Positions 36,156 through 44,656 of a stretch of 64,000 bases of DNA are shown here, one piece after another. Below the pieces are notes generated by a model that worked only from the letters and a program-made list of their open reading frames with translations, had not been told where the DNA came from and ran no database searches. Both the position numbers and the translations under genes were made by a program. Within the stretch, counting starts at the first letter, position 1, and each line of letters starts with the position of its first letter. The stretch is from Oleomonas cavernae. Its GTDB lineage: Bacteria; Pseudomonadota; Alphaproteobacteria; Zavarziniales; Zavarziniaceae. The stretch spans positions 1-64,000 of the forward strand of contig NZ_QYUK01000008.1 of the NCBI RefSeq assembly GCF_003590945.1, read 5' to 3'.

Positions 36156-38171
36156 TCAGGCGGCGATCGGCAGGGTGTCGATCAGGTCGACGATGTCGGC
36201 CATGATGTCGGTCATCTGGTAGTCCTTGGGGGTATAGACGCGGGCGACGCCCGAGGCCTTCAGCTTGGCCTCGTCTTCCGGCGGGATGATGCCGCCGACC
36301 ACGACCGGCACGTCGACCAGGCCCACCTCGCGCATCTTCTCCATGACGTCGGCCACCAGGGCGACATGGCTGCCCGAGAGGATCGACAGGCCGATGACAT
36401 GCACGCCTTCTTCCAGGGCGGCATTGACGATCTGCGCCGGGGTCGAGCGGATGCCCTCGTAGACCACTTCCATGCCGGCATCGCGGGCGCGCACGGCTAT
36501 CTGCTCGGCACCGTTGGAATGGCCGTCCAGGCCGGGCTTGCCGACCAGGAATTTCAGCCGCCGGCCCAGCTTGGCCGAGACCGCGTCGACCTTGAGGCGC
36601 ACGGCATCGAGATCGCCCGCCGGCGCCGAGGCCGCCCGGGCGACACCCGTGGGCGCACGATATTCGCCGAAGACCTCGCGCAAGGTGGCCCCCCACTCGC
36701 CGGTGGTGACGCCCGCATGGGCGGCGGCGATGGAGGGTTCCATGATGTTGCGGCCTTCGACCGCGGCCCGGCGCAGCTCGGCCAGGGCAGCCTTCACCTT
36801 GGCGTCGTCGCGGCTGGCGCGCCAGGCCTTCAGGCTTTCGATCTGGTCATGCTCGGCCTTGTCGTCGACCACCAGGATCGAGCCGGCGTCGCCGCCCGAG
36901 AGCGGGCTGGGCGCCGTCTCGATGAACTTGTTCACGCCGACCACGGTCATCTCGCCCGATTCGATGGCGGCGAAACGCTTGGCGTTGCTCTCGACCAGGC
37001 GCTGCTTCATGTAGGAGGCTTCGACCGCCGGGATGGCGCCGCCCATGGCCTCGATCCGGGCCAGTTCCTCGCTCGCCTGCGCCTTGAGTTCGGCGACCTT
37101 GCGGCCGATCTCGGTCGAGCCGTTGAAGATGTCGCCGAATTCCAGGAGGTCGGTTTCGAAGGCCAGGATCTGCTGGCAGCGCAGCGACCACTGCTGGTCC
37201 CACGGGCGCGGCAGGCCCAGCGCCTCGTTCCAGGCCGGCAACTGCACCGAGCGGGCACGGGCATCCTTGGACAGGGTAACCGCCAGCATCTCCAGGAGGA
37301 TGCGGTAGACGTTGTTCTCCGGCTGCTGCTCGGTCAAGCCAAGGCTGTTCACCTGCACGCCGTAGCGGAAGCGGCGGAAGCGCTCGTCGGTGACGCCGTA
37401 GCGATCGAGCGTGATCTCGTCCCACAGTTCGGTGAAGGCGCGCATCTTGCACACTTCCGTGAGGAAGCGGATGCCGGCATTGACGAAGAACGAGATGCGT
37501 CCCACCACCTTGGGGAAGTCGGCGGCGGGCACCTGGCCTGCCTGTTTCACCGCGTCGAGCACCGAGGTCGCGGTGGCCAGGGCATAGGCCAGTTCCTGCA
37601 CCGGCGTGGCACCCGCTTCCTGCAAATGATAGGAGCAGACGTTCATCGGGTTCCACTTGGGCACTTCCTTGTAGGTGAAGGAAATGACGTCGGCGATCAG
37701 GCGCATCGAGGGCTGGGGCGGGAAGATGTAGGTCCCGCGCGACAGATATTCCTTGATGATGTCGTTCTGGGTCGTGCCTTGCAGGTCCGAGCGCTTGACC
37801 CCCTGCTCCTCGGCCGCGGCGATATAGAGCGCCAGCAGCCAGGCCGCCGTCGCATTGATCGTCATCGAGGTGTTCATGCGGCCCAGCGGGATGCTGTCGA
37901 ACAGGGTGCGCATGTCGCCCAGGTGGCTGATCGGCACGCCGACCTTGCCCACCTCGCCCCGCGCCAGCACATGGTCGGCGTCATAGCCGGTCTGGGTCGG
38001 CAGGTCGAAGGCTACTGACAGTCCTGTTTGTCCGCGCGCCAGGTTTGTGCGATAAAGAGCATTGGACGCGGCAGCCGACGAATGTCCTGAATAGGTGCGG
38101 ATCAGCCAGGGCTCGTCCCGCGACACTTTGGCCGCCCCGGTTTCGGCTGCTTCACGCTTCATGTCACCCAT
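36156..38171 (-). CDS. ecm: Ethylmalonyl-CoA mutase (MeaA-type, B12-dependent)
   Basis: 671 aa. Interconverts ethylmalonyl-CoA and methylsuccinyl-CoA in the ethylmalonyl-CoA pathway for acetyl-CoA assimilation. N-terminal TIM-barrel of the methylmalonyl-CoA mutase family (TYSGHSSAAASNALYR, GLSVAFDLPTQTGYD, NVCSYHLQEAGATPVQEL) and a C-terminal B12 domain with the base-off motif LDGHSNG (DxHxxG, about residue 547). The neighbours ccr and mcd make ecm rather than methylmalonyl-CoA mutase the better call. It is divergent from ccr across 269 bp. Confidence 0.93.
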   Translation of the reverse strand: MGDMKREAAETGAAKVSRDEPWLIRTYSGHSSAAASNALYRTNLARGQTGLSVAFDLPTQTGYDADHVLARGEVGKVGVPISHLGDMRTLFDSIPLGRMNTSMTINATAAWLLALYIAAAEEQGVKRSDLQGTTQNDIIKEYLSRGTYIFPPQPSMRLIADVISFTYKEVPKWNPMNVCSYHLQEAGATPVQELAYALATATSVLDAVKQAGQVPAADFPKVVGRISFFVNAGIRFLTEVCKMRAFTELWDEITLDRYGVTDERFRRFRYGVQVNSLGLTEQQPENNVYRILLEMLAVTLSKDARARSVQLPAWNEALGLPRPWDQQWSLRCQQILAFETDLLEFGDIFNGSTEIGRKVAELKAQASEELARIEAMGGAIPAVEASYMKQRLVESNAKRFAAIESGEMTVVGVNKFIETAPSPLSGGDAGSILVVDDKAEHDQIESLKAWRASRDDAKVKAALAELRRAAVEGRNIMEPSIAAAHAGVTTGEWGATLREVFGEYRAPTGVARAASAPAGDLDAVRLKVDAVSAKLGRRLKFLVGKPGLDGHSNGAEQIAVRARDAGMEVVYEGIRSTPAQIVNAALEEGVHVIGLSILSGSHVALVADVMEKMREVGLVDVPVVVGGIIPPEDEAKLKASGVARVYTPKDYQMTDIMADIVDLIDTLPIAA

Positions 38172-38277
38172 CGCTGAAATCCCCAGTCTCGCAACTTTGT
38201 GGCTCGAAAAGCGCCGTTTCCAAGGTGGACGTTGCTCTTTCGACCCATGTTCAATGCCATATTATTCAATTAGCATG

Positions 38278-38292
38278 TTGTGCGACGCAAAA
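38278..38292. promoter_or_regulatory. TGC-N3-GCA site in the ecm/ccr divergent region
   Basis: TTG-TGC-GAC-GCA-AAA lies in an AT-rich stretch of the 269-bp intergenic region. TGC-N3-GCA matches the core bound by PhaR/PhbF-type regulators of acetyl-CoA and polyhydroxybutyrate metabolism in Alphaproteobacteria. No phaR gene is in the window, so the link is inferred. Confidence 0.35.
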
Positions 38293-38440
38293 TAAACTTG
38301 CAACTGATCAACGCCCGATCCAAAACTCCGCCCCTATCCGGAGTCTCGGCAGAAGGCAGAAAAACCGAGAGCACAACCGGCAAGCGGGAAGAAAAATCAG
38401 CCCGACGACACAACCCGACGGAGCGTGAGGAATTTTAGCG

Positions 38441-39739
38441 ATGGCGGTGAGCACGACGAGCCAGGTCCAGACGACCGCGGACACCCGGCCGATCAAGGAT
38501 CTGTACGAAGTAGGCGAGATTCCGCCGCTGGGTCATGTCCCCGCGAGCATGTACGCCTGGGTCATCCGGCGCGACCGCCAGGGCCCGCCCGAACAGGCGA
38601 TGCAGCTTGAAGTGATGCCCACGCCCGAAATCGGCGAAGACGAAGTGCTGCTGTTCGTGATGGCCGCCGGCGTCAATTACAACGGCGTCTGGGCCGGCCT
38701 CGGCATCCCCGTGTCGACCTTCGACGTACACAAGAAGAACTACCACATCACCGGCTCCGACGCCTCGGGCATCGTCTGGAAGGTCGGCGCCAAGGTGAAG
38801 CGCTGGAAGGTCGGCGACGAGGTCGTGGTTCACTGCAACCAGGATGACGGCGACGACGAGGAATGCAATGGCGGCGACCCGATGTTCTCGCCCAGCCAGC
38901 GCATCTACGGCTACGAGACGGCCGACGGCTCCTTCGCCCAGTTCACCGTGATCCAGGCGCGCCAGTTGATGGCCCGCCCGCGCCACCTGACCTGGGAAGA
39001 AAGCGCCTGCTACACGCTGACGCTGGCCACCGCCTACCGCATGCTGTTCGGCCATCGCCCGCACATCCTGCGCCCGGGCCACAACGTCCTGGTCTGGGGC
39101 GCCTCGGGCGGCCTGGGCTCGATGGCGATCCAGCTCATCTCGATCTCGGGCGCCAATCCGATCGGCATCATTTCCGACGAGTCCAAGCGCGAGTTCGTGA
39201 TGTCGCTGGGCGCCAAGGGCGTGATCAACCGCAACGACTTCAAGTGTTGGGGGCAGTTGCCCAAGGTCAATTCGCCCGAATATGACGCCTTCATGAAAGA
39301 GGCGCGCAAGTTCGGCAAGGCGATCTGGGACATCACCGGCAAGGGCAACGACGTCGACTTCGTCTTCGAGCATCCCGGCGAAGCAACCTTCCCCGTCTCC
39401 ACCTTCGTGGTGAAGCGCGGCGGCATGGTGGTGTTCTGCGCCGGCACGTCGGGCTTCAACATCACCTTCGACGCGCGCTTCGTGTGGATGCGCCAGAAGC
39501 GCATCCAGGGCAGCCACTTCGCCAACCTGATGCAGGCGAGCCAGGCCAACCAGCTCGTCATCGAACGGCGCCTCGACCCGTGCATGTCGGAAGTGTTCTC
39601 GTGGGCCGATATTCCCCGTGCGCACACCAAGATGTGGAAGAACCAGCACAAGCCCGGCAACATGGCGGTTCTCGTGTCCGCCAAGTACCCCGGCCTGCGC
39701 ACGATCGAAGACGCGATCGAGGCCGGCCAGTCGGCCTGA
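38441..39739 (+). CDS. ccr: Crotonyl-CoA carboxylase/reductase
   Basis: 432 aa. NADPH-dependent reductive carboxylation of crotonyl-CoA to ethylmalonyl-CoA, the key step of the ethylmalonyl-CoA pathway. MDR fold: GVNYNGVWAGLG, the Ccr-specific insert VVHCNQDDGDDEECNGGDP, the nucleotide motif VLVWGASGGLGSMA, and FVFEHPGEATFPVSTFV in the CO2/crotonyl pocket. Length and motif set separate it from simple quinone oxidoreductases. It is followed after 34 bases by mcd. Confidence 0.96.
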   Translation: MAVSTTSQVQTTADTRPIKDLYEVGEIPPLGHVPASMYAWVIRRDRQGPPEQAMQLEVMPTPEIGEDEVLLFVMAAGVNYNGVWAGLGIPVSTFDVHKKNYHITGSDASGIVWKVGAKVKRWKVGDEVVVHCNQDDGDDEECNGGDPMFSPSQRIYGYETADGSFAQFTVIQARQLMARPRHLTWEESACYTLTLATAYRMLFGHRPHILRPGHNVLVWGASGGLGSMAIQLISISGANPIGIISDESKREFVMSLGAKGVINRNDFKCWGQLPKVNSPEYDAFMKEARKFGKAIWDITGKGNDVDFVFEHPGEATFPVSTFVVKRGGMVVFCAGTSGFNITFDARFVWMRQKRIQGSHFANLMQASQANQLVIERRLDPCMSEVFSWADIPRAHTKMWKNQHKPGNMAVLVSAKYPGLRTIEDAIEAGQSA

Positions 39740-39773
39740 CCCGATCCGCTGATACAAGTCTAGGAGCGAGAAG

Positions 39774-41465
39774 ATGAGTTTGGCCGCCACTGCTGCAACC
39801 CCTGCCGACATCGTCATCACCGACCTGTTGGGCAAAGGGGCCCAAGCGGTGGAGGCGGCCGATCGTCTTCTCGCCCATGCCAAAAGCGCCGTGCTCGACA
39901 AGGTCGCGGTGAACGGCAAGGTCTCTGCCGCCAAGCTCGAAGCCGAACAGTTCGCGGCCCACGGCCTGGCCTGGCTCGCCACCTATGTGGAAAGCCTGCG
40001 CCAGCTCCTGCACTGGGCGGAGACGCTGAAGGTCGACGGCAAGCTCAGCCGGCTCGAGACCCTGATCCTCCAGGCGGGCTTTGGCGAATACTGCGCCCAG
40101 ATCGAGGGCGGCATTCCCATGAGCCAGGGCGAAGTGGTTCGCCCCGCCGACTACGGCCTGACCGACGAGCAGGTCGGCGTCTACCTGGCCGACGCGGGCG
40201 TTGCCGCCTTCATCCATGCCGGCAATACCGCGGCCGTGCGGGCCGAAATCGCCGATGGCATCAAGGACGGCCTGGCCTCGGGCTTCGGCGACTTGGGGCT
40301 GGACGAGACCATGGCGATGGTGCGCGACAGCTTCCGCCGCTTCGCCGAGGACAAGGTCATCCCCTTCGCCCACGAATGGCACCTGAAGGACGAGTTCATC
40401 CCCCTGTCGGTGATCTCGGAACTAGCCGAGCTGGGCGTCTTCGGCCTGACCCTGCCCGAGGAATTCGGCGGCCACGGCCTGGGCAAGACCGCCATGTGCG
40501 TGGTGACCGAGGAGCTCTCGCGCGGTTACATCGGCGTCGGGTCCCTGGGCACCCGCGCGGAGATCTTTTGCGAGCTCGTCATGGCCGGCGGCACCCAGGA
40601 CCAGAAGGAAAAGTGGCTGCCCCTGATCGCCAGCGGCGAATTGCTGCCGACCGCGGTCTTCACCGAACCCAACACCGGTTCCGACCTCGGCTCGCTGCGC
40701 ACCCGCGCGGTGAAGGACGGCGACGTCTACAAGGTGACCGGCAACAAGACCTGGATCACCCACGCGGCCCGCGCCGACGTCATGACCCTGCTGGCCCGCA
40801 CCGACACGACCGAGCCGGGTTACAAGGGCCTGTCGATGTTCCTGGCCGAGAAGCAGCGCGGCGACGACGCCAGGCCCTTCCCGACACCGGGCATGACCGG
40901 CGGCGAGATCAAGGTGCTGGGCTACCGCGGCATGAAGGAATACGAGATCGGCTTCGACGGTTTCGAGGTGAAGGCGCAAAACCTGCTGGGCCAGCAGGAA
41001 GGCCAGGGCTTCAAGCAGTTGATGACCACCTTCGAATCCGCCCGCATCCAGACCGCGGCACGTGCCGTCGGCGTCGCCCAGGCGGCGCTGGAACTGGGCC
41101 TGCGCTATGCCCTCGACCGGGTGCAGTTCGGCAAGCCGATCTATGCCTTCCCGCGCGTCTTCGGCAAGCTGGCCTGGGCCGCGGTCGAAATCATGATCGC
41201 CCGCCAGATCACCTTCTTTGCCGCGCGCGAGAAGGATGCCGAGCGGCGCTGCGACCTGGAAGCCGGCATGGCCAAGCTCTTGGCGGCCCGCGTCGCCTGG
41301 GCGACCGCCGACAACGCCCTGCAGATCCATGGCGGCAATGGTTACGCCGAGGAATACCCGATCAGCCGCGTGCTGTGCGATGCCCGCATCCTGAACGTCT
41401 TCGAGGGTGCCGCCGAAATCCAGGCCAACGTCATCGCCCGCCGCCTGCTGGAAGGCGGCAACTGA
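39774..41465 (+). CDS. mcd: Methylsuccinyl-CoA dehydrogenase
   Basis: 563 aa. FAD enzyme that oxidises (2S)-methylsuccinyl-CoA to mesaconyl-CoA. About 150 residues of N-terminal extension, a mark of Mcd, precede an acyl-CoA dehydrogenase core (FTEPNTGSDLGSLRTRAV, VTGNKTWITHAARADVM, FEGAAEIQANVIARRLLEGG). It is adjacent to ccr on the same strand. The set lacks epi, meaC and mcl1/2, which must lie elsewhere. Confidence 0.95.
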   Translation: MSLAATAATPADIVITDLLGKGAQAVEAADRLLAHAKSAVLDKVAVNGKVSAAKLEAEQFAAHGLAWLATYVESLRQLLHWAETLKVDGKLSRLETLILQAGFGEYCAQIEGGIPMSQGEVVRPADYGLTDEQVGVYLADAGVAAFIHAGNTAAVRAEIADGIKDGLASGFGDLGLDETMAMVRDSFRRFAEDKVIPFAHEWHLKDEFIPLSVISELAELGVFGLTLPEEFGGHGLGKTAMCVVTEELSRGYIGVGSLGTRAEIFCELVMAGGTQDQKEKWLPLIASGELLPTAVFTEPNTGSDLGSLRTRAVKDGDVYKVTGNKTWITHAARADVMTLLARTDTTEPGYKGLSMFLAEKQRGDDARPFPTPGMTGGEIKVLGYRGMKEYEIGFDGFEVKAQNLLGQQEGQGFKQLMTTFESARIQTAARAVGVAQAALELGLRYALDRVQFGKPIYAFPRVFGKLAWAAVEIMIARQITFFAAREKDAERRCDLEAGMAKLLAARVAWATADNALQIHGGNGYAEEYPISRVLCDARILNVFEGAAEIQANVIARRLLEGGN

Positions 41466-41513
41466 CCAAATCTCCCTCTCCGACGCCACACGACGGAGTG
41501 GGAAATTCTACAT

Positions 41514-41594
41514 CGTCATCCCGGCGCAGGCCGGGATCCATTCTGGGGCAACGCGCGACGTCGCAATGGATCCCGGCCTGCGCCGGGATGACGG
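41514..41594. repeat. Extragenic palindromic repeat, family B copy 1
   Basis: TCGTCATCCCGGCGCAGGCC facing GGCCTGCGCCGGGATGACG around GGGATCCATT/AATGGATCCC. A cousin with ACTTGATC in the stem lies at 46330-46437. Part of the 399-bp gene-free stretch after mcd (41466-41864), which otherwise holds only the next repeat. Confidence 0.9.
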
Positions 41595-41606
41595 ATGTGG
41601 GGCCTT

Positions 41607-41755
41607 GGTAGCCCTCTCCGCCCTTCAGGGGGGAGAGGGTTGGGTGAGGTGGGTCGACGGCGCAGGGCGCGCTCTTCCCAACCACCACCTCACCCTTCCC
41701 ATCGCTGACGCGATGGGCCCCTTCCCTCTCCCCCGCAAGCGGCGGAGAGGGAGAA
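41607..41755. repeat. Extragenic palindromic repeat, family A copy 3, inverted
   Basis: Opposite orientation to 1387-1530. Starts AGCCCTCTCCGCCC, then GGGTTGGGTGAGGTGGG facing CCACCTCACCC, CCCATCGCTGACGCGATGGG, and ends CTCTCCCCCGCAAGCGGCGG. No gene is seen between it and the small membrane protein at 41865. Confidence 0.9.
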
Positions 41756-41864
41756 CGACGGCGAAGCTGCTGACGCTCGGCCGACCGCAGGGGCCCACCA
41801 CGTCCTTTCCGGGCGACGTGATCATCGATACACTGCAAGGACGCACCGTGACGGGATCATCGAC

Positions 41865-42137
41865 ATGTTCCTTGCGCTTGCCGCAATCCTCGCCGCGCTT
41901 GCCATAGCGCCGGCGGTCGAGATTGCGAAAGCGCTTCGCTGGCGCGATTGGCCCCGTGCCCGGCGATGGACGCTGTACGGTACCCCCCTCGTTGCCGGGG
42001 CACTCGTCGCCGCATGGTTCGGCATTCACGATCCGGTATCGCCACATCACAATAATGGCTTTGGGCCGGAGTGGTCCTGCCATGACCCGGGTACGGGGGA
42101 GCCGGTCTGCATCAAGCAGACACCGGCCGCGCCGTAA
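41865..42137 (+). CDS. Hypothetical small membrane protein
   Basis: 90 aa. Two hydrophobic helices (about residues 2-20 and 38-54) separated by a basic loop (LRWRDWPRARRW), then a polar tail with His-His-Asn-Asn and two cysteines about ten residues apart (WSCHDP and PVCIK). The layout suggests an inner-membrane protein. It is followed at once by a strong hairpin. No family recognised; coding is supported by codon pattern and position only. Confidence 0.5.
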   Translation: MFLALAAILAALAIAPAVEIAKALRWRDWPRARRWTLYGTPLVAGALVAAWFGIHDPVSPHHNNGFGPEWSCHDPGTGEPVCIKQTPAAP

Positions 42138-42139
42138 GT

Positions 42140-42172
42140 CACCCTTCCCGTCGCATGGCGGGAAGGGTGTTG
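42140..42172. terminator. Hairpin terminator between converging genes
   Basis: CACCCTTCCCG-TCGCATGG-CGGGAAGGGTG, an 11-bp perfect stem, then TTGT. It lies between the small membrane protein stop (42137) and the MAPEG stop (42177), so it can act both ways. Confidence 0.75.
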
Positions 42173-42176
42173 TCAC

Positions 42177-42581
42177 TCAAACCGGTGCGACGGTCGCCAG
42201 GGCCATGCCGGCCTTGATGAACATCCAGATCACCACGGCCGCGCCGCCCAGCCACACCAGGGTGCGCAAGGGGGCGATGCCGGCGAGATAGATCACGGTG
42301 TAGACCAGGCGAATGGCGATGAAGATCATCGCCCACTGGTCGAGCCAGGCCCGGTCGATACCGGCGATCAGGCACAGGATGACGGCGGCGGCAAAGCCCG
42401 GCAGGGCTTCGAAGTGGTTGTTCTGCGCCCAGTAGGCGCGCAGCCGCCAGCCGGTCTGGGTCGCCGCCCAGTCGCGCGGCCTGGCATTGTCATAGGAACC
42501 GACGGACGAGAATTTAGACAGGCCCATGGTCACCGGCGGCAACAGCACGGCGATCAGGATACAGAGTACGGCGATAGACAT
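42177..42581 (-). CDS. MAPEG-family membrane protein
   Basis: 134 aa, four membrane helices. The MAPEG (membrane-associated, eicosanoid and glutathione metabolism) pattern is seen in WAAQ-type RLRAYWAQNNHFEALPGFAAAV and RLVYTVIYLAG. Start at 42581 with GAGGGGG about eight bases upstream; an earlier in-frame Met lacks that site. Bacterial members are membrane glutathione transferase-like proteins of mostly unknown substrate. Confidence 0.85.
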   Translation of the reverse strand: MSIAVLCILIAVLLPPVTMGLSKFSSVGSYDNARPRDWAATQTGWRLRAYWAQNNHFEALPGFAAAVILCLIAGIDRAWLDQWAMIFIAIRLVYTVIYLAGIAPLRTLVWLGGAAVVIWMFIKAGMALATVAPV

Positions 42582-42662
42582 TTGGGTTAGCCCCCTCGTT
42601 GTTTTTTGCGCAACGAGTGACAAATAGCAGGCCGGCCGCAGCCGGCAAGAGGCATCGAGGGC

Positions 42663-43322
42663 TCACAGGCCGAATGTCCGCCCGGGCAAGGTGCCCACCG
42701 TCTCGAGCGTGAACGAGCCCTTGGGGCCGCGTAGCGTCGCGGAAAGCTGGGGTTCGCCGGCCGTCACCACCACCTCGATGCCCAGCGCGCCGAGCAGCCG
42801 TCTCACATCGTCGGATTTCGGGCTGCGCAGGGAAAACGACACCAGCGAGAGCCCGGCCGGCGCCACCAGGGAGGGATGGGGCGAGCCCTGCCAGTCGATC
42901 AGGAAAGGCACCAGCACACCGAACGGATGCCCGCCGATTCCCAGGATCGACCAGGTGAGGCGCACCCCGTCGGGCCGTGTCCGTTCCATGGCGACCGCGC
43001 CGGGGCTGGCCAGGCCCAGGGCGGGCAGGCGTGTGGCACGGTCCGGCAGGTCGGTGCCGGTCGCGGCCCAACCGATCAGGCCGGGCCGGTCATAGGCCTC
43101 GATCAGCCCGCCCAGGGTTCCGGCCCTGTCCTGCGCCGGGTCCGGTGCCAGGATTTCGAGATACAGCCCCGGTCCCAGGGCGGCCAGGGCGTTGCGCGTG
43201 CCAAAGCCCGGATGGCGGCCGCCGACCGCAGCCCGAACCCCGGACAGGGCCTCGAGCGCGTCGATGCCGGCGCCAAGATCGCCCGCAGCCCAGATCAGAT
43301 GGTCCAAGCGGTCGGCTCTCAT
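42663..43322 (-). CDS. VOC-family (glyoxalase-like) protein
   Basis: 219 aa. Two glyoxalase-like modules: DHLIWAAGDLGAGIDALE at the start (His8 as a likely metal ligand) and YLEILAPDPAQ, then a C-terminal half with LVSFSLRSPKSDDVRRLL. It matches the Glyoxalase_3-like group rather than glyoxalase I. Its ATG overlaps the TGA of the ankyrin gene upstream, third gene of an operon with the epimerase. Function unknown. Confidence 0.8.
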   Translation of the reverse strand: MRADRLDHLIWAAGDLGAGIDALEALSGVRAAVGGRHPGFGTRNALAALGPGLYLEILAPDPAQDRAGTLGGLIEAYDRPGLIGWAATGTDLPDRATRLPALGLASPGAVAMERTRPDGVRLTWSILGIGGHPFGVLVPFLIDWQGSPHPSLVAPAGLSLVSFSLRSPKSDDVRRLLGALGIEVVVTAGEPQLSATLRGPKGSFTLETVGTLPGRTFGL

Positions 43323-44656
43323 GGTTGTCCTCCACGCCAGCGTTTGAAGCGGCCGATCAGCATCAGGTCGTTCTGCATGACCGCGACATCGAGCGGCGAA
43401 CGGCCGGTCAGGCGCCCGGGCCGGCGCGGATCGGCCCCGGCCGTCACCAGCATCAAGGCGATCTCGCGCGCACCGAAATTCACCGCCCGCATCAGGGCCG
43501 TATCGAAGGGCAGCCCGGATTCGGCGTCGAGGTCGACGCCGGGCACCTTGAGCAATTGCTCGACGGCCTTGATCCGGCCGGTTGCCGCCGCCCGGATCAA
43601 GGCGCTATCGCTGCCCTCGTAGCGCCGCCCCTCCAGATAGGTCACGGCGAAACACAGCCGCCCGTTGACATCGGCGCCGTCAGCGATCGCCGCCGCGATG
43701 CCCGCCGCGCTGTCGTCCCACACCGCCTTGAACAGGGCCCTGGTGGCCAGCCCCCTTGCCACGCGCGCGGCCGAGCCGTGGAGGCCTTCGGCCTTCAGTT
43801 GCGCCACCTCGCCCTCGGCCCCCCAGGCCATCAGCAGGTCGATCAGCGCCTCGTTGCCGAAGGCTACGCGGCCGGCCGCCAGCAGCGCATGCTCGCCCCC
43901 CTCGCCCGCCGCCATCACCGGCACTTCGAAGACCAGCAGGCGGCGCACCGCATCGATCGCGCCGGCCCCGGCCGCGGCGCACAGGGCCTTGCCGCCCAGG
44001 ACGGACAGATCGGCACCAGCCCGGATCAGCGGCTCGAAGGCACTGGGCCGGTTACCCCTGGCCGCCGCGATGAACAGATTGTCGAGGCTGGCCAGGTCGA
44101 GCGTTTCGAGGTCCGGTGGCAGGTCCATCGGCTTCAGCCGGTCGGCGATCGCGTGCTGGCCGGCCCTGGCGGCGCGGCCGGCGGCGGTGAAACCTTGCGG
44201 ATCGCGGAGATGGCGATCGGCGCGGGCATCCAGCAGATGATCGAGCGCCATCGACTGGCCGTTCACCGCGGCATGGAACAGCGGCGGCCAACCCAGGGCA
44301 TCCGGGGCATTGGGATCGCAATCGCCCAGGGCCCGCAACACGGCGATGGAACCCTGCGCGGCTGCGGCGCCGTAGACTTCGGCCTCCATCTCCGCGAAGG
44401 GGGCGCCACGGGCGATCAGCTTCTGCATCAGGTTGCCGCGGTTGGTCCGTGCCGCCGCCAGCAGGGCGTGATCGAGGCGGTCGCCCATGGCCACGCCGGC
44501 ATCGATCAATTTCAGCGCCTGCTCGTCGAAGCCGTTGACGACCCGGGCGATCACCTCGCCCGTGGTGCCGGGCACCGCATCCTCGATCGCCTGACGGCGC
44601 TGGGCGGCCAGCGCCTGTTGGCGCTCGGCGATATCAAAGGGAACCGGGGTCGCCAT
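43319..44656 (-). CDS. Ankyrin-repeat protein
   Basis: 445 aa, without signal peptide or catalytic domain. Ankyrin units recur through the length: GNLMQKLIARGAP, GWPPLFHAAVNGQSMALDHL, SDSALIRAAATGRIKAVEQL, DTALMRAVNFGAREIAL, RSPLDVAVMQND. It is a protein-binding scaffold. It overlaps the epimerase end by 23 bases and the VOC start by 4, so the three are translated together. Confidence 0.9.
   Translation of the reverse strand: MATPVPFDIAERQQALAAQRRQAIEDAVPGTTGEVIARVVNGFDEQALKLIDAGVAMGDRLDHALLAAARTNRGNLMQKLIARGAPFAEMEAEVYGAAAAQGSIAVLRALGDCDPNAPDALGWPPLFHAAVNGQSMALDHLLDARADRHLRDPQGFTAAGRAARAGQHAIADRLKPMDLPPDLETLDLASLDNLFIAAARGNRPSAFEPLIRAGADLSVLGGKALCAAAGAGAIDAVRRLLVFEVPVMAAGEGGEHALLAAGRVAFGNEALIDLLMAWGAEGEVAQLKAEGLHGSAARVARGLATRALFKAVWDDSAAGIAAAIADGADVNGRLCFAVTYLEGRRYEGSDSALIRAAATGRIKAVEQLLKVPGVDLDAESGLPFDTALMRAVNFGAREIALMLVTAGADPRRPGRLTGRSPLDVAVMQNDLMLIGRFKRWRGGQP

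Noticed and set aside
35649-38018. 789-codon plus-strand frame opposite ecm
   Set aside because: No family motif; entirely antisense to a well-conserved gene.
41466-41864. CRISPR array in the gene-free region after mcd
   Set aside because: The repeats are inverted, unequal and without regular spacers.
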